From: JAISST01 sp050434145
Lineage (GTDB): Bacteria > Fusobacteriota > Fusobacteriia > Fusobacteriales > Fusobacteriaceae
NCBI RefSeq assembly: GCF_050434145.1
Contig: NZ_JBNPVX010000018.1
Span: 1-55,978, forward strand
Direction: 5' to 3'
DNA length: 55,978 bases
Both the position numbers and the translations under genes were made by a program. Shown here in pieces: positions 25,629-34,109 of the stretch; the stretch's first letter is position 1, and the number at the start of each line of letters is the position of its first letter. The notes under the pieces are model-generated. The model was not told the DNA's origin, did no database searches, and saw only the letters and a list, made by a program, of their open reading frames with translations.

Positions 25629-26016
25629 GCTTGGATTATCTTGTGAGATTACAGGAGTAATTGAATTTGGACAGGAAATAGTTTTAGGACACTTATTAGA
25701 CTTTAAGAAAAATTTTAATCCTTTGATGATAGAAAATGGAAATCTATTATTAAACAAAATTCAATCTTTTGACCAAAGAAAAGTTTCTCAAATAGATCAT
25801 ATAGACAAAAGAAAAAGAAATCACGATTTAATCATTTTTGGGGCTTTATTTGAGATATCAAATTTGGATGATAAAAAACTTTCAGTATTAATTGGATATT
25901 TAGAAGATTTAAAAGTTAAAAATAATAGTTATATAAATAATTGTGATTTAGCAGGTAAAACATATTTTTTACAGACAAAGCAGCAAAAGAAAAAATTATT
26001 ATATTGGAGTGATTGA
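25606..26016 (+). CDS. TraD-like mobilisation protein with internal duplication
   Basis: 136 aa from ATG 25606 (AGAGAG just upstream; an in-frame ATG at 25588 is possible). The open frame extends to 25432, but that part overlaps the acidic protein and looks like out-of-frame low complexity. KLIKLGLSCEITGVIEFGQEIVLGHLLDF matches the small conjugal TraD pattern ('LI.LGGLV..AGL...LLGALL'), and NHDLIIFGALFEISNLDDKKLSVLIGYLEDL looks like a second copy. TraD proteins accompany MobA/MobL-type relaxases. Confidence 0.55.
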   Translation: MRAAKLIKLGLSCEITGVIEFGQEIVLGHLLDFKKNFNPLMIENGNLLLNKIQSFDQRKVSQIDHIDKRKRNHDLIIFGALFEISNLDDKKLSVLIGYLEDLKVKNNSYINNCDLAGKTYFLQTKQQKKKLLYWSD

Positions 26017-26017
26017 A

Positions 26018-26374
26018 ATGACAATAGAAAATTATTTGTGCCAAATTGAAAAGCTTGCAACACTGAAAGAAGAAAATTTTGACCATGAAATATCCCAATT
26101 AATCACATTAGGCAATAGTTTAAACATTGATTTAAGAGGAATTGCAAGTATAAGAACAAAAGAGATTATTGGAAAGAAATATAAATTACCAATAACAGAT
26201 ATAAAAGATAAATATTTTTTAGAAATGTCAATAATAGACCTAGGAAGAAAAAAACATTTATATTTTGCAAAAATAGATAAAAGAGAATTTTATAGTATTT
26301 TAGATACTTTGAAAGAAGAAATAGAATATGAAGGTATTAAATATTCAAAAGAGATATTTTTATATGAAAAATAA
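26018..26374 (+). CDS. Hypothetical protein in relaxase operon
   Basis: 118 aa. ATG 26018 is eight bases from TTGGAG; the in-frame GTG at 26009 sits on that site. A mixed alpha/beta sequence with no known motif; ITDIKDKYFLEMSIIDLGRKKHLYFAKI may form a small sheet. It starts directly after the TraD-like gene and is likely part of the same transcript. Confidence 0.5.
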   Translation: MTIENYLCQIEKLATLKEENFDHEISQLITLGNSLNIDLRGIASIRTKEIIGKKYKLPITDIKDKYFLEMSIIDLGRKKHLYFAKIDKREFYSILDTLKEEIEYEGIKYSKEIFLYEK

Positions 26375-26387
26375 AGGGGGTGATTTC

Positions 26388-26996
26388 ATGAAAAAAATTA
26401 TAGATTTTTTAATAAATACAAGTAATAATGCATATTTAAAAGCTGCGAAAATTTCTTCATTTATTCTGTGCGTGCTTATTACAATTTATTTGTTTAGCAG
26501 AAATACTAAAATTTTTCCATTAGTTTGTACTAATATATTTTTATTCAATTTTTTTATAAAATTGATTATTTATACAAAAAATGGAATATTTAGAATTATA
26601 AAAAGGCAGTCTTTATGCCCTACTAGCATAGTAGAACACAGATATTATATAGATTATACAGTTGAGGTTGCTATAAGAACGTCTGTAGCGAAGCAAGATG
26701 AGAAGAAAAAAATGATAGCTCTAGAAAAAATAAGAGAGTCGCAAGAAAAAATTGAAGAATTAAAAGAAAAATTATATTTTTTGACAGATGAAAACGAGAA
26801 AAAAGAGTTAAGAAAAAAAATTCTTTACATAAAAAAACAAAGCAGAAAAGAAGGAATGGGATGGAGTTTTGGAGAGCGTACTCAATATGAAAGAATGCTG
26901 TATCATGCCAATAGCATTAAAGAAAAAGAACAATTAAAAAAACTTATATATAAAATAGAAGAAATATCACAAGAGTATTTCTCAAACAATTCATAA
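26388..26996 (+). CDS. Membrane protein with cytoplasmic coiled coil
   Basis: 202 aa from ATG 26388 (AAAGGGGGTGATTTC upstream); the frame opens earlier, at 26328, inside the previous gene. Two hydrophobic helices at ~18-36 and ~42-62, then a conserved-looking YYIDYTVEVAIRTSV stretch and a long basic/acidic coiled coil (EKIRESQEKIEELKEKL). Unrecognised; possibly a membrane anchor for the relaxosome. Confidence 0.5.
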   Translation: MKKIIDFLINTSNNAYLKAAKISSFILCVLITIYLFSRNTKIFPLVCTNIFLFNFFIKLIIYTKNGIFRIIKRQSLCPTSIVEHRYYIDYTVEVAIRTSVAKQDEKKKMIALEKIRESQEKIEELKEKLYFLTDENEKKELRKKILYIKKQSRKEGMGWSFGERTQYERMLYHANSIKEKEQLKKLIYKIEEISQEYFSNNS

Positions 26997-27039
26997 CCTG
27001 AAAGCAAGTATTTATATTAAAAATATAGGAGTTGATTTT

Positions 27040-27360
27040 ATGAAAAACAGATTTACAGAATTTTACGAAAATGGCAATCTAAGAAAAACTGGCTTTAGAA
27101 ATGAATTAGGTAATATTGATGGTTTTGTTATTTTGTACAATGAAGATGGTACAGAAAAAGAAAAATTAAAATACAATAATGGTATGCGTTTAGGAAATGT
27201 CTTAGAAAATATGAATGATGATGAATTCTCAAGAATATTATCAGAAGAAACTGATTTGGTTGTGACTGATGAACTTGCAGATGAAATGCCAACTGAGACA
27301 ATAATCCTTACAAAACAAGAGGCATCAAAACTTTTAAATGGTAGTAAGTATTACGAATAA
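27040..27360 (+). CDS. Small MORN_2-like protein A
   Basis: 106 aa, TAGGAG site upstream. The N-terminus has a MORN_2-like pair (EFYENGNLRKTGFRNELGNIDGFV, YNEDGTEKEKLKY), then NGMRLGNVL and an acidic tail ending KYYE. The protein at 28528 is a close paralogue, the core LGNIDGFVI.YNEDGTEKEKLKY.NGMRLGNVL being nearly identical. The pair flanks the ArdC-like gene and a small membrane gene, which suggests duplication of a cassette. Function unknown. Confidence 0.6.
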   Translation: MKNRFTEFYENGNLRKTGFRNELGNIDGFVILYNEDGTEKEKLKYNNGMRLGNVLENMNDDEFSRILSEETDLVVTDELADEMPTETIILTKQEASKLLNGSKYYE

Positions 27361-27380
27361 TTTAAATTGGGAGGAAAAAT

Positions 27381-28055
27381 ATGGAAAAGAAGATTCATTA
27401 TAATATTGGTTCTGGTAAAATTTATGGAGAAAAATTTAGTGAAAAATTGGAAGCTGCTGCAAAATACAGAGGTTATGAAAAAGGGGAATGGATTACAGAT
27501 AGTTACATAAAGAAGAATAAGATTAAGTTTAAATCTTTGGAAGATGGGAAAGAACAAAAACCTATAAAAATAAGTGTAGCTTCTAAAGAAATTGTCGATG
27601 GTAAAGAAAAATGGACTTCTAAAACTTTTGAGTTTTATAACAAAGAGCAGTTAAAATTGACAAAAAAGCTAGAAAAATCATTTAAAGAACCACAAGAACC
27701 CAAAAATATCACTCCACAATATAATGCTGCTACTGGAAAACAATACAGTTTGGCTAATTCAGAAAAATTATCAGAACATGAGCATAAAGATCAAAGATGG
27801 ATTACAAAATCTAGATTAGAAAGTATTGGTGGAAAAATAAATGAAGGGCAAGAACCTGCTAAGATAGAAGTGTATGAATATAGTCAAGGAGAAAATCAAA
27901 AAGTAACAGCTACTGCAAAAACAATAGAACTTTATAATATTGAACAAGTTTCTTTAGATAAGGTTGCCGAAAAACAGTTAGTATCAATGGAAGAAATAAA
28001 TAAATCTAAAGAAAAGAGTAATACTAAGGAAAATAAAAATGAATTGGAAAGATAG
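27381..28055 (+). CDS. Tandem ArdC N-terminal-like protein (putative anti-restriction/ssDNA-binding)
   Basis: 224 aa, GGGAGG site. Two similar halves can be seen: residues ~5-95 (YNIGSGKIYGEKFSEKL...GEWITDSYIKKN...GKEQKPIKI...FEFYNKEQL) and ~110-200 (YNAATGKQYSLANSEKL...QRWITKSRLESIG...GQEPAKIEV...IELYNIEQV). This N..TGK.Y / W.T / G..I..G..P / YN.EQ pattern matches the ssDNA-binding N-terminal domain of ArdC antirestriction proteins. The metalloprotease half of ArdC is absent. It may protect incoming single strands from restriction. Confidence 0.6.
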   Translation: MEKKIHYNIGSGKIYGEKFSEKLEAAAKYRGYEKGEWITDSYIKKNKIKFKSLEDGKEQKPIKISVASKEIVDGKEKWTSKTFEFYNKEQLKLTKKLEKSFKEPQEPKNITPQYNAATGKQYSLANSEKLSEHEHKDQRWITKSRLESIGGKINEGQEPAKIEVYEYSQGENQKVTATAKTIELYNIEQVSLDKVAEKQLVSMEEINKSKEKSNTKENKNELER

Positions 28056-28080
28056 TAAGAGAAAATAGGAGTGATTAAGA

Positions 28081-28425
28081 ATGAAAGAAAAATTATTAAA
28101 TATAAAAACAAATTTGGATAAAATGTCAATAAAGGAAGTTTGTGAGCATATAAATTTTGTCGCAAGGTCAATATTCTCAGGAATATTTTTGATAATTCTT
28201 TTAATCTGTAGTTTTAAGATTGTTGCTTTTATTCTTCCACCTTATCAGACAGAGAAAGACAAATTTACAATACAATATGAATATTTAGAAAAATCTATGA
28301 ACAAAGAAGAATTTGATTCACTGATAAAAGAAGTTCGGTCTTTGCCACATTACAAAGACACTACATACCTTATTGATAGAGTCTACAAAAGAAAAATGGA
28401 TAACTTAGCAGAAAAATATAAGTAG
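28081..28425 (+). CDS. Small single-pass membrane protein
   Basis: 114 aa, AGGAGTG site upstream. One strong helix at residues ~35-58 (FSGIFLIILLICSFKIVAFIL) with a short N-terminal segment and a charged C-terminal region of ~55 residues. No family recognised. Lies between the ArdC-like gene and the second MORN_2 gene. Confidence 0.5.
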   Translation: MKEKLLNIKTNLDKMSIKEVCEHINFVARSIFSGIFLIILLICSFKIVAFILPPYQTEKDKFTIQYEYLEKSMNKEEFDSLIKEVRSLPHYKDTTYLIDRVYKRKMDNLAEKYK

Positions 28426-28435
28426 GAAGTGACTT

Positions 28436-28519
28436 ATGGAAATTAATTTGAAAGAGATACTCAAAATACCAATTCATTTTTCAAAAGAAGTTGAAAAATG
28501 CAAAGACATTGAAAGATAG
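28436..28519 (+). CDS. Possible 27-aa peptide
   Basis: ATG 28436 preceded by TAGGAAG; sequence MEINLKEILKIPIHFSKEV then a charged end. It lies tightly between two genes and is too short to judge by content. Confidence 0.25.
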   Translation: MEINLKEILKIPIHFSKEVEKCKDIER

Positions 28520-28527
28520 GTAATAAT

Positions 28528-28851
28528 ATGAAAGAAAGATTTGAAGAATATTATCCAGATGGAACACTAAAAAGAACAGGTTATAAAAACAAATTAGGTA
28601 ATATTGATGGTTTTGTAATTATTTATAATGAAGATGGTACTGAAAAAGAAAAATTAAAATATGATAATGGTATGAGATTAGGAAATGTCTTAATGGGATT
28701 ATCATCAGAAGAAATAATACAAAAACTTATTGTTGAAGGAGAAGCTATTGATATCAATGAGATTGGGCAAGATGAACTTTATGATGAAGGAGATGATGTA
28801 TCTTTGGCAAAAGCTTCCACTCTGTTAACAGCTAAAAAATATTATGAATAA
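28528..28851 (+). CDS. Small MORN_2-like protein B
   Basis: 107 aa. Paralogue of the 27040 gene: same MORN_2 segment and same C-terminal pattern (...LL..KYYE), but the acidic middle part has diverged (GEAIDINEIGQDELYDEGDD). Its ribosome site is weak (GATAGGTAATA). A separate promoter for the next gene lies just after its stop. Confidence 0.55.
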   Translation: MKERFEEYYPDGTLKRTGYKNKLGNIDGFVIIYNEDGTEKEKLKYDNGMRLGNVLMGLSSEEIIQKLIVEGEAIDINEIGQDELYDEGDDVSLAKASTLLTAKKYYE

Positions 28852-28864
28852 TTGATAATAAGTG

Positions 28865-28893
28865 TTGACAATTTAATAGAAATACACTTATAT
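28865..28893 (+). promoter_or_regulatory. Sigma-70-type promoter
   Basis: TTGACA - 17 bases - TTATAT, followed 59 bases later by the start of the MORN_2 gene at 28952. Confidence 0.65.
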
Positions 28894-28951
28894 CATGAAA
28901 CAGTCGTATTACCTAGGTATTTTAATAAAATAAAAAAGGAGAAGTAAAATT

Positions 28952-29890
28952 ATGGAAAAAATAAAATTTGATACAAGTGGTTATTATAAATTTATTCAAG
29001 ATGGAAGTGGATCTGACGAAGTTGGACAAGTAAATAACAATGGAGAGAAAGATGGTATTTGGATTCATTATAGAAGCTTTCTAAATTTTATAGAAGTCGT
29101 TGGCTATGAAAATGGTAAAAGACATGGGGTAACACTTAAATTTTCACCTACAGAAGATAAGGGTTATAGAATGACAGGCGAAATTATATATTTGAATGAT
29201 TGCAAAATTTCTGAAAAAGTTTTTTCTTTCAAAGGTGAACTCATTAATCATAAAATATTTGGACAAGCTGAAATTGAATATGAATATTACTTAATGTACG
29301 GGGTAAATCATCCTTTGTCAATCACTGTGGCAGGATTTCCTGATTTTTCATCAAGAATACTAATTGGATATCAGTATAAAGCAATTGGACACTTTGATTT
29401 TGAAATTGATATTGATATTGAATTTTTCATTCCAAAATTATTTAAGACACCACAAGAAACATATAAATATAGATTTGATGCATTTGTAACAAGAGAACAA
29501 GGAAAAATAGTTTTAAAAATAGAAGATGAATTAACAAAAGAAATAATCGATACTATCCATTGGGAAGAACACTGGAAGTATAAAACAACTATTTTTAATG
29601 AAACTTCTCTAATTACTTCAATGAAAGATGTTTTAGATAAAAAAAATGCTACAGAAAAAGAATATGAAGATTGGCAAAAAGTAGGTGAAGCATTTGATAG
29701 AACAATAGAAGGACTCCCAATTTTAGATGACTCTAATTATCTTCCTTATTCAGAAACGTTTGAAGAAATGTTTAAAAAAAATAATAAAATTATAGAAGAA
29801 GGTCAAAAATATTACTTTGAAATCCCTGGTTGGGATTTAATTCCAATAGTTGATGATAGTGCATTGAATGGCGATTATATTACTGTATAA
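28952..29890 (+). CDS. MORN_2 repeat protein
   Basis: 312 aa, AAAAAGGAG upstream. The N-terminal ~90 residues have MORN_2-like strands (VNNNGEKDGIWIHY, GYENGKRHGV). The middle and C-terminal parts are rich in aromatic and acidic residues and are not recognised. The block GKIVLKIEDELTKEIIDTI resembles that in the protein at 4077. It has its own promoter (28865). Confidence 0.55.
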   Translation: MEKIKFDTSGYYKFIQDGSGSDEVGQVNNNGEKDGIWIHYRSFLNFIEVVGYENGKRHGVTLKFSPTEDKGYRMTGEIIYLNDCKISEKVFSFKGELINHKIFGQAEIEYEYYLMYGVNHPLSITVAGFPDFSSRILIGYQYKAIGHFDFEIDIDIEFFIPKLFKTPQETYKYRFDAFVTREQGKIVLKIEDELTKEIIDTIHWEEHWKYKTTIFNETSLITSMKDVLDKKNATEKEYEDWQKVGEAFDRTIEGLPILDDSNYLPYSETFEEMFKKNNKIIEEGQKYYFEIPGWDLIPIVDDSALNGDYITV

Positions 29891-29891
29891 A

Positions 29892-30794
29892 TCAAAATGT
29901 ATCTAAAATATTTTTAATAGAACCAATTCTATCATTTATTTCAGCCTTTAAATCCTTCTTTTTTGATATGTCATTTGTAAACCATGCATTCAAATTATTA
30001 TCCTTTAGTAACCGAGCGATATCATATCCTGCATAGGATATGATTTTTTCGTATTGTTGATCACTCATCTTTCTTCTTTTCAAATGATGAAAATAAGCAC
30101 TATATTGTGGATTATTTCTTGAATGATTTTGCATTCGGTCTTTATGCTCGTACTCACGTATGTATTCTTTTATATTTTGAAAAATATGTTCAAAGAATTT
30201 TCTCACTTCCACTCTTCCGTTTATTCGAAAAATTTCACGTATATTAGAAAAAACTTCCGCATTTTCTATGTAAGAATTGAAAGTATATATTTCTCGGACT
30301 TTATCAAAAAAAACAAAAAAAGATACTAGATATCCATTGAAAGAAAACATAAGACTATCCTTAAAATTATTTTCACCATTATAAATTAAAAAGCAATTAT
30401 TTCCATTAACAGGAATATCAAATCTCAATGAACTATTTACGGAATTTTTTCCAGATTCATATAACTCTATTATTGACAAATAACCCTCAGTTATATTAAG
30501 TCTATCTTTTAATGACCATTTATCAAATCTATCATCTCTTTCTTCAGACTCGTAATACCATTTTATCACTTCCGGATCCCATTTAGCACCTAGTTCCTTT
30601 ACAATATCTTTGTCATTTCTATCAACATCCATATAACGTCTTGGTTTGATAAACCATTTAGCAAATTTTTCATAGTCATTATCATCACCACCATAATACC
30701 ATTTTCTGACACTCCAATCAAATTCAGCGCCAAGACTTTTTACTTCTTCGTTATTTTCCACAGAATATTCAACTTTCAAATATAATCTTCTCAT
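29892..30794 (-). CDS. Tandem DUF5710-domain protein
   Basis: 300 aa from ATG 30794 (AAGGGTGG eight bases upstream); the in-frame GTG at 30806 overlaps that site. Two DUF5710 units are visible at the N-terminus: LYLKVEYS...LGAEFDWSVRKWYYGG and MDVDRND...LGAKWDPEVIKWYYES. DUF5710 occurs as a small accessory domain in plasmid and phage proteins, often beside TraC-like primases. The remaining ~200 residues are unrecognised. The gene converges on 28952. Confidence 0.6.
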   Translation of the reverse strand: MRRLYLKVEYSVENNEEVKSLGAEFDWSVRKWYYGGDDNDYEKFAKWFIKPRRYMDVDRNDKDIVKELGAKWDPEVIKWYYESEERDDRFDKWSLKDRLNITEGYLSIIELYESGKNSVNSSLRFDIPVNGNNCFLIYNGENNFKDSLMFSFNGYLVSFFVFFDKVREIYTFNSYIENAEVFSNIREIFRINGRVEVRKFFEHIFQNIKEYIREYEHKDRMQNHSRNNPQYSAYFHHLKRRKMSDQQYEKIISYAGYDIARLLKDNNLNAWFTNDISKKKDLKAEINDRIGSIKNILDTF

Positions 30795-30831
30795 ATCTGT
30801 TTCCACCCTTATTTTATTGTTTGTTCTTATA

Positions 30832-32814
30832 TCAAAGTATCAAAATTTCACCTTTTTCTATCGTAGACATCTCTGGATTAATTCTTCCTCTTTTATCATC
30901 TAGGGAAAGATGATAACTATTATTGTCTATTTTTGATTTTGAACAATAATCCAATTGCAGCTCTTTAAACTTTTGCAAAGCTTCATCATAAATATCAAAA
31001 TACCATTCTTTTTCTTTAACATTATTATTAAAGAATGAAATGCAGTATCTATTTTCAAGAAACATATCTTTAAAGAAAGTATATTTATTATGACACCAAT
31101 CAAGAATTAATTCATTAGAATAAAGCATTTCACCCATAAATTGATCTTTATATAAAAAATTTTCTATATTATAATCATCAAAAATTTCTTTCTTAATTGG
31201 AAAAACAGTTATTGAATTTTTACTATCACTATCATCAATTGCTGTGTATATTTTTTTAAATAACACTGATTCTAAAAAATTAAAATTTTCTACATAACAA
31301 TATTGTTTTCCTCTATATTTATCAATTAAGTTTATTAAAGAACTAGGTATATTATTCTGTATATTAGGACCATTTAAAAAAAAATAAGATAAATTTTTTA
31401 TAAATCTTTTTTTCAATGGAAAATCTGGATTATAATAAGAATAAAGGTTATCTAAAATTTTAGAAATATTGATTTTATTCTTAATTTTCACATCATTTGT
31501 AGTTACAGTCGGATCTAACCACAAAAATTCTTCTTTAAAAAAGTAAACTGTTAAACATAATATAAGTGAGTAATTTTCTCTTTCCAGTGATGTTAATGAT
31601 GAAATTAGAATTTTATATTTTTTAAAAGATTTCAATATATTTCTAATAGATTTATCTTTTCCAGAGGAATATTTTTTTTCTCCAGATATTAATATATCAA
31701 AAAATAACTTTTCATAAATTAATTCATTATCATTACTATGCTCCATACCATTTTCAGAGAATAAATTATATGTATTTTTTTGATTATATTTGTAAAATTC
31801 TATTTCTAGGTATGAATTAATATCAATTTCAGGTAATCTAAAATAAACATCAAAAAATTTCTCAAAATAATCTTCAAGAGCCTCATTATTAGTATTATTA
31901 CTGGGAATAAAATTTTTGAGTTGATTTTTGTTTATAAAAAAAATAAAAATCATGTTTCTAACATCAAAAATATGCTTTATTGCTTCAAGCAATTCAATGG
32001 CATACCTTGGATTGCACCTATCCAACTCATCAATCAATATTATTTTCTTTTGATTATCCTTGGATAAAGCTACCTTAAAATCTAACAATAACTCTTGGTA
32101 TTCATTCATTGAATAATTATTCTCTCTGAAAAATATATTTTTTATTTTTCTATAGTCAAATTGCATTAGTGATGACAATATTTCATTTGATAGCATCTTT
32201 ATTAGTTCTTTTGCTTTTTCCAGTATAGAATTACCTATTACATTATGTTTGCTAAATTCGCCTACTAAATTTTTCAATGGATCAGAAAAAAAGTCTGATT
32301 TCCAAGCATTTATTTTTAACACCATAACATTTTCATTTTCGTAATTTATTCTTTCTTCTAAAGCTTTGCAAAAATAACTTTTTCCAGTTCCCCAAGGGGA
32401 GTCAATAAATATTCTCTGAATGTATTCAGAATCATTCTCTAACACATCTAAAATATACTTTTCTTGCTTTATTGTGTCCCATTTGAATATATCTTTACTT
32501 GTCTTAAATAATACTTCTTGATTTGAAAATTGATTATTGATTATATTTTGTATTTGTTTTAAAAAAGTTACTCTATTTGGAGTTAGACTTTCATAATATT
32601 TTCTTTTTATAATATTACTATCTTTCCCATCAGAATTTTTATTATCAATTTCTTCAATTGCATTTTGAATTTTTATTAAATCTGACTCTGTTATAGTAAA
32701 AAATTGTTTAGCTTTAATCATAATAATAATTACAAGAAAACCGAATATTCCTAGCAAAATTATACCGACTCCACTAAAAAGCCACTCATTATTTTCTTTA
32801 ATAAAAAGCCACAT
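30832..32814 (-). CDS. KAP-family P-loop NTPase
   Basis: 660 aa from ATG 32814 (in-frame TTG 32823 and GTG 32820 are closer to the AAGGA). One N-terminal membrane helix (residues ~13-35), then Walker A DSPWGTGKSYF near 145 and Walker B IILIDELDRCNPRYAIELLEAIKHIF near 265-285, the characteristic KAP motif with DELDRC. KAP NTPases are membrane-anchored ATPases linked to phage exclusion and signalling. The C-terminal half is unrecognised and may hold the effector. A ~245-base gap separates its start from the divergent virB2 gene. Confidence 0.75.
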   Translation of the reverse strand: MWLFIKENNEWLFSGVGIILLGIFGFLVIIIMIKAKQFFTITESDLIKIQNAIEEIDNKNSDGKDSNIIKRKYYESLTPNRVTFLKQIQNIINNQFSNQEVLFKTSKDIFKWDTIKQEKYILDVLENDSEYIQRIFIDSPWGTGKSYFCKALEERINYENENVMVLKINAWKSDFFSDPLKNLVGEFSKHNVIGNSILEKAKELIKMLSNEILSSLMQFDYRKIKNIFFRENNYSMNEYQELLLDFKVALSKDNQKKIILIDELDRCNPRYAIELLEAIKHIFDVRNMIFIFFINKNQLKNFIPSNNTNNEALEDYFEKFFDVYFRLPEIDINSYLEIEFYKYNQKNTYNLFSENGMEHSNDNELIYEKLFFDILISGEKKYSSGKDKSIRNILKSFKKYKILISSLTSLERENYSLILCLTVYFFKEEFLWLDPTVTTNDVKIKNKINISKILDNLYSYYNPDFPLKKRFIKNLSYFFLNGPNIQNNIPSSLINLIDKYRGKQYCYVENFNFLESVLFKKIYTAIDDSDSKNSITVFPIKKEIFDDYNIENFLYKDQFMGEMLYSNELILDWCHNKYTFFKDMFLENRYCISFFNNNVKEKEWYFDIYDEALQKFKELQLDYCSKSKIDNNSYHLSLDDKRGRINPEMSTIEKGEILIL

Positions 32815-33004
32815 TTGCACCAATCCTTATTGATATGAATTTATAAAATCTTTATCAGATAAAATATATAATTACCTATATAATAATAGTTTTTCAATGT
32901 TAACTCTCTTATTTTAATCATCGTTATTATAATGAGTTTTATACAGTTAAAAACAAATCATAAAAGATTTTTTCCTTAGAAAATAAAGCATTTCCATCTA
33001 TAAT

Positions 33005-33025
33005 ACATATTAACATATAATATGT
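33005..33025. promoter_or_regulatory. Operator ACATATT-N7-AATATGT before the T4SS operon
   Basis: ACATATTA-ACATA-TAATATGT, a perfect inverted repeat 34 bases before virB2, in the promoter region. Same half-sites and spacing as at 22557-22577. Confidence 0.65.
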
Positions 33026-33059
33026 GTCATTGTCAAATTTTTTAAGGAGGTATATTAAG

Positions 33060-33401
33060 ATGGATTTATTCAAAAAATTTACTCAGAAGCGAAGTTTTAA
33101 CGGACTATGCATTATGGCATTTATCTTGTTCACAAATGCATGGGAAAAAACTTATGCTACTTCTACTGGAATGCCTTGGGAAACTATCCTAGATAAAATT
33201 ATGCAGTCTTTATCAGGACCAGTTGCTAGGCTAGTTATTATTATTGCAATTTGTGCTACTGGAATCAGTCTTATGTTTGGTGAAATGGGTGGAGGAGCAA
33301 AAAAATTAATTATGATATGCTGTGGTGGGGCTATTGTAGCTGCTGCTGTATCATGGGGACCTGGATTTTTTAATTTCTCTGGTTCATGCTTGATGGTGTA
33401 A
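33060..33401 (+). CDS. virB2: VirB2/TrbC-like pilin
   Basis: 113 aa from ATG 33060, six to seven bases after AAGGAGG; the frame opens upstream at 33024 without a site. A long signal/leader with cleavage plausible after YAT is followed by GMPWETILDKIMQSLSGPVARLVIIIAICATGISLMFG, the TrbC/VirB2 hallmark ('PWE..L..I..SL.GP'), and a second hydrophobic helix. It is the pilus subunit; the TraF-type peptidase at 11918 suggests TrbC-like head-to-tail cyclisation. First gene of the T4SS operon. Confidence 0.85.
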   Translation: MDLFKKFTQKRSFNGLCIMAFILFTNAWEKTYATSTGMPWETILDKIMQSLSGPVARLVIIIAICATGISLMFGEMGGGAKKLIMICCGGAIVAAAVSWGPGFFNFSGSCLMV

Positions 33402-33404
33402 TTA

Positions 33405-34109
33405 ATGGTTATTAATAAGATTATATCACGATTCAGGCCTGAAAAAGGATTACGTGGAAGAAATGACTCTTCCACTTCTCCTCTTAATCCTTTTTATGAA
33501 AATTATTTCAAACTAAACAGAAGCAAAAGAAACTGGCAAATTGTAAGTTTTTTCTTTTTTATTTTAGCATTAATCAGCAGTCTTGCATACATAAAATTAT
33601 CTAATAGCATTACTATTAAGCCATTTGTGGTATTTGTTAATGAAAAAGAAGGAATCATTAGAAATGTTGGCGAATTTCCAAAAAGTGTAGATTATGCAAA
33701 TAAAGATAGAGTCATCTTTTCTATTTTACATCAACACATTAGAGAAACTAGAAGTATTCCACTGGATTATGTTCTTTATGGAAAAAATCTTAATAATCAA
33801 TATAAGTTTCTGACAAAAGAATCTCAACAAAAATTACTCACTTATATAGAAGAAGATAATGTAAAAGAGATGTTCAAGAAAAAAGAAAGTCGAGATATAC
33901 ATATTTCCAATTTATCAAAACTAACCAAAAATACTTATCAAATAAGATGGAAAGAAAATACCTACAGCGAAAGTGGAAATATAAAATTTGAAATTAAATA
34001 CATTGGTAATTTTATAATTGAAGAAAAAGAAATTAATGATGAAGAAACTCTTTTAATAAATCCACTTGGAATTATTATAAAAGATTTTTCTTACTCTAGG
34101 GAGCAGTGA
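33405..34109 (+). CDS. virB8: TrbF/VirB8-like T4SS assembly protein
   Basis: 234 aa. Cytoplasmic N-terminus, single membrane helix at ~45-65, then a periplasmic domain ending NPLGIIIKDFSYSRE, the conserved TrbF C-terminal block. VirB8 links the inner-membrane complex with VirB9/VirB10. It begins three bases after virB2 with little ribosome site and overlaps virB9 by four bases. Confidence 0.8.
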   Translation: MVINKIISRFRPEKGLRGRNDSSTSPLNPFYENYFKLNRSKRNWQIVSFFFFILALISSLAYIKLSNSITIKPFVVFVNEKEGIIRNVGEFPKSVDYANKDRVIFSILHQHIRETRSIPLDYVLYGKNLNNQYKFLTKESQQKLLTYIEEDNVKEMFKKKESRDIHISNLSKLTKNTYQIRWKENTYSESGNIKFEIKYIGNFIIEEKEINDEETLLINPLGIIIKDFSYSREQ

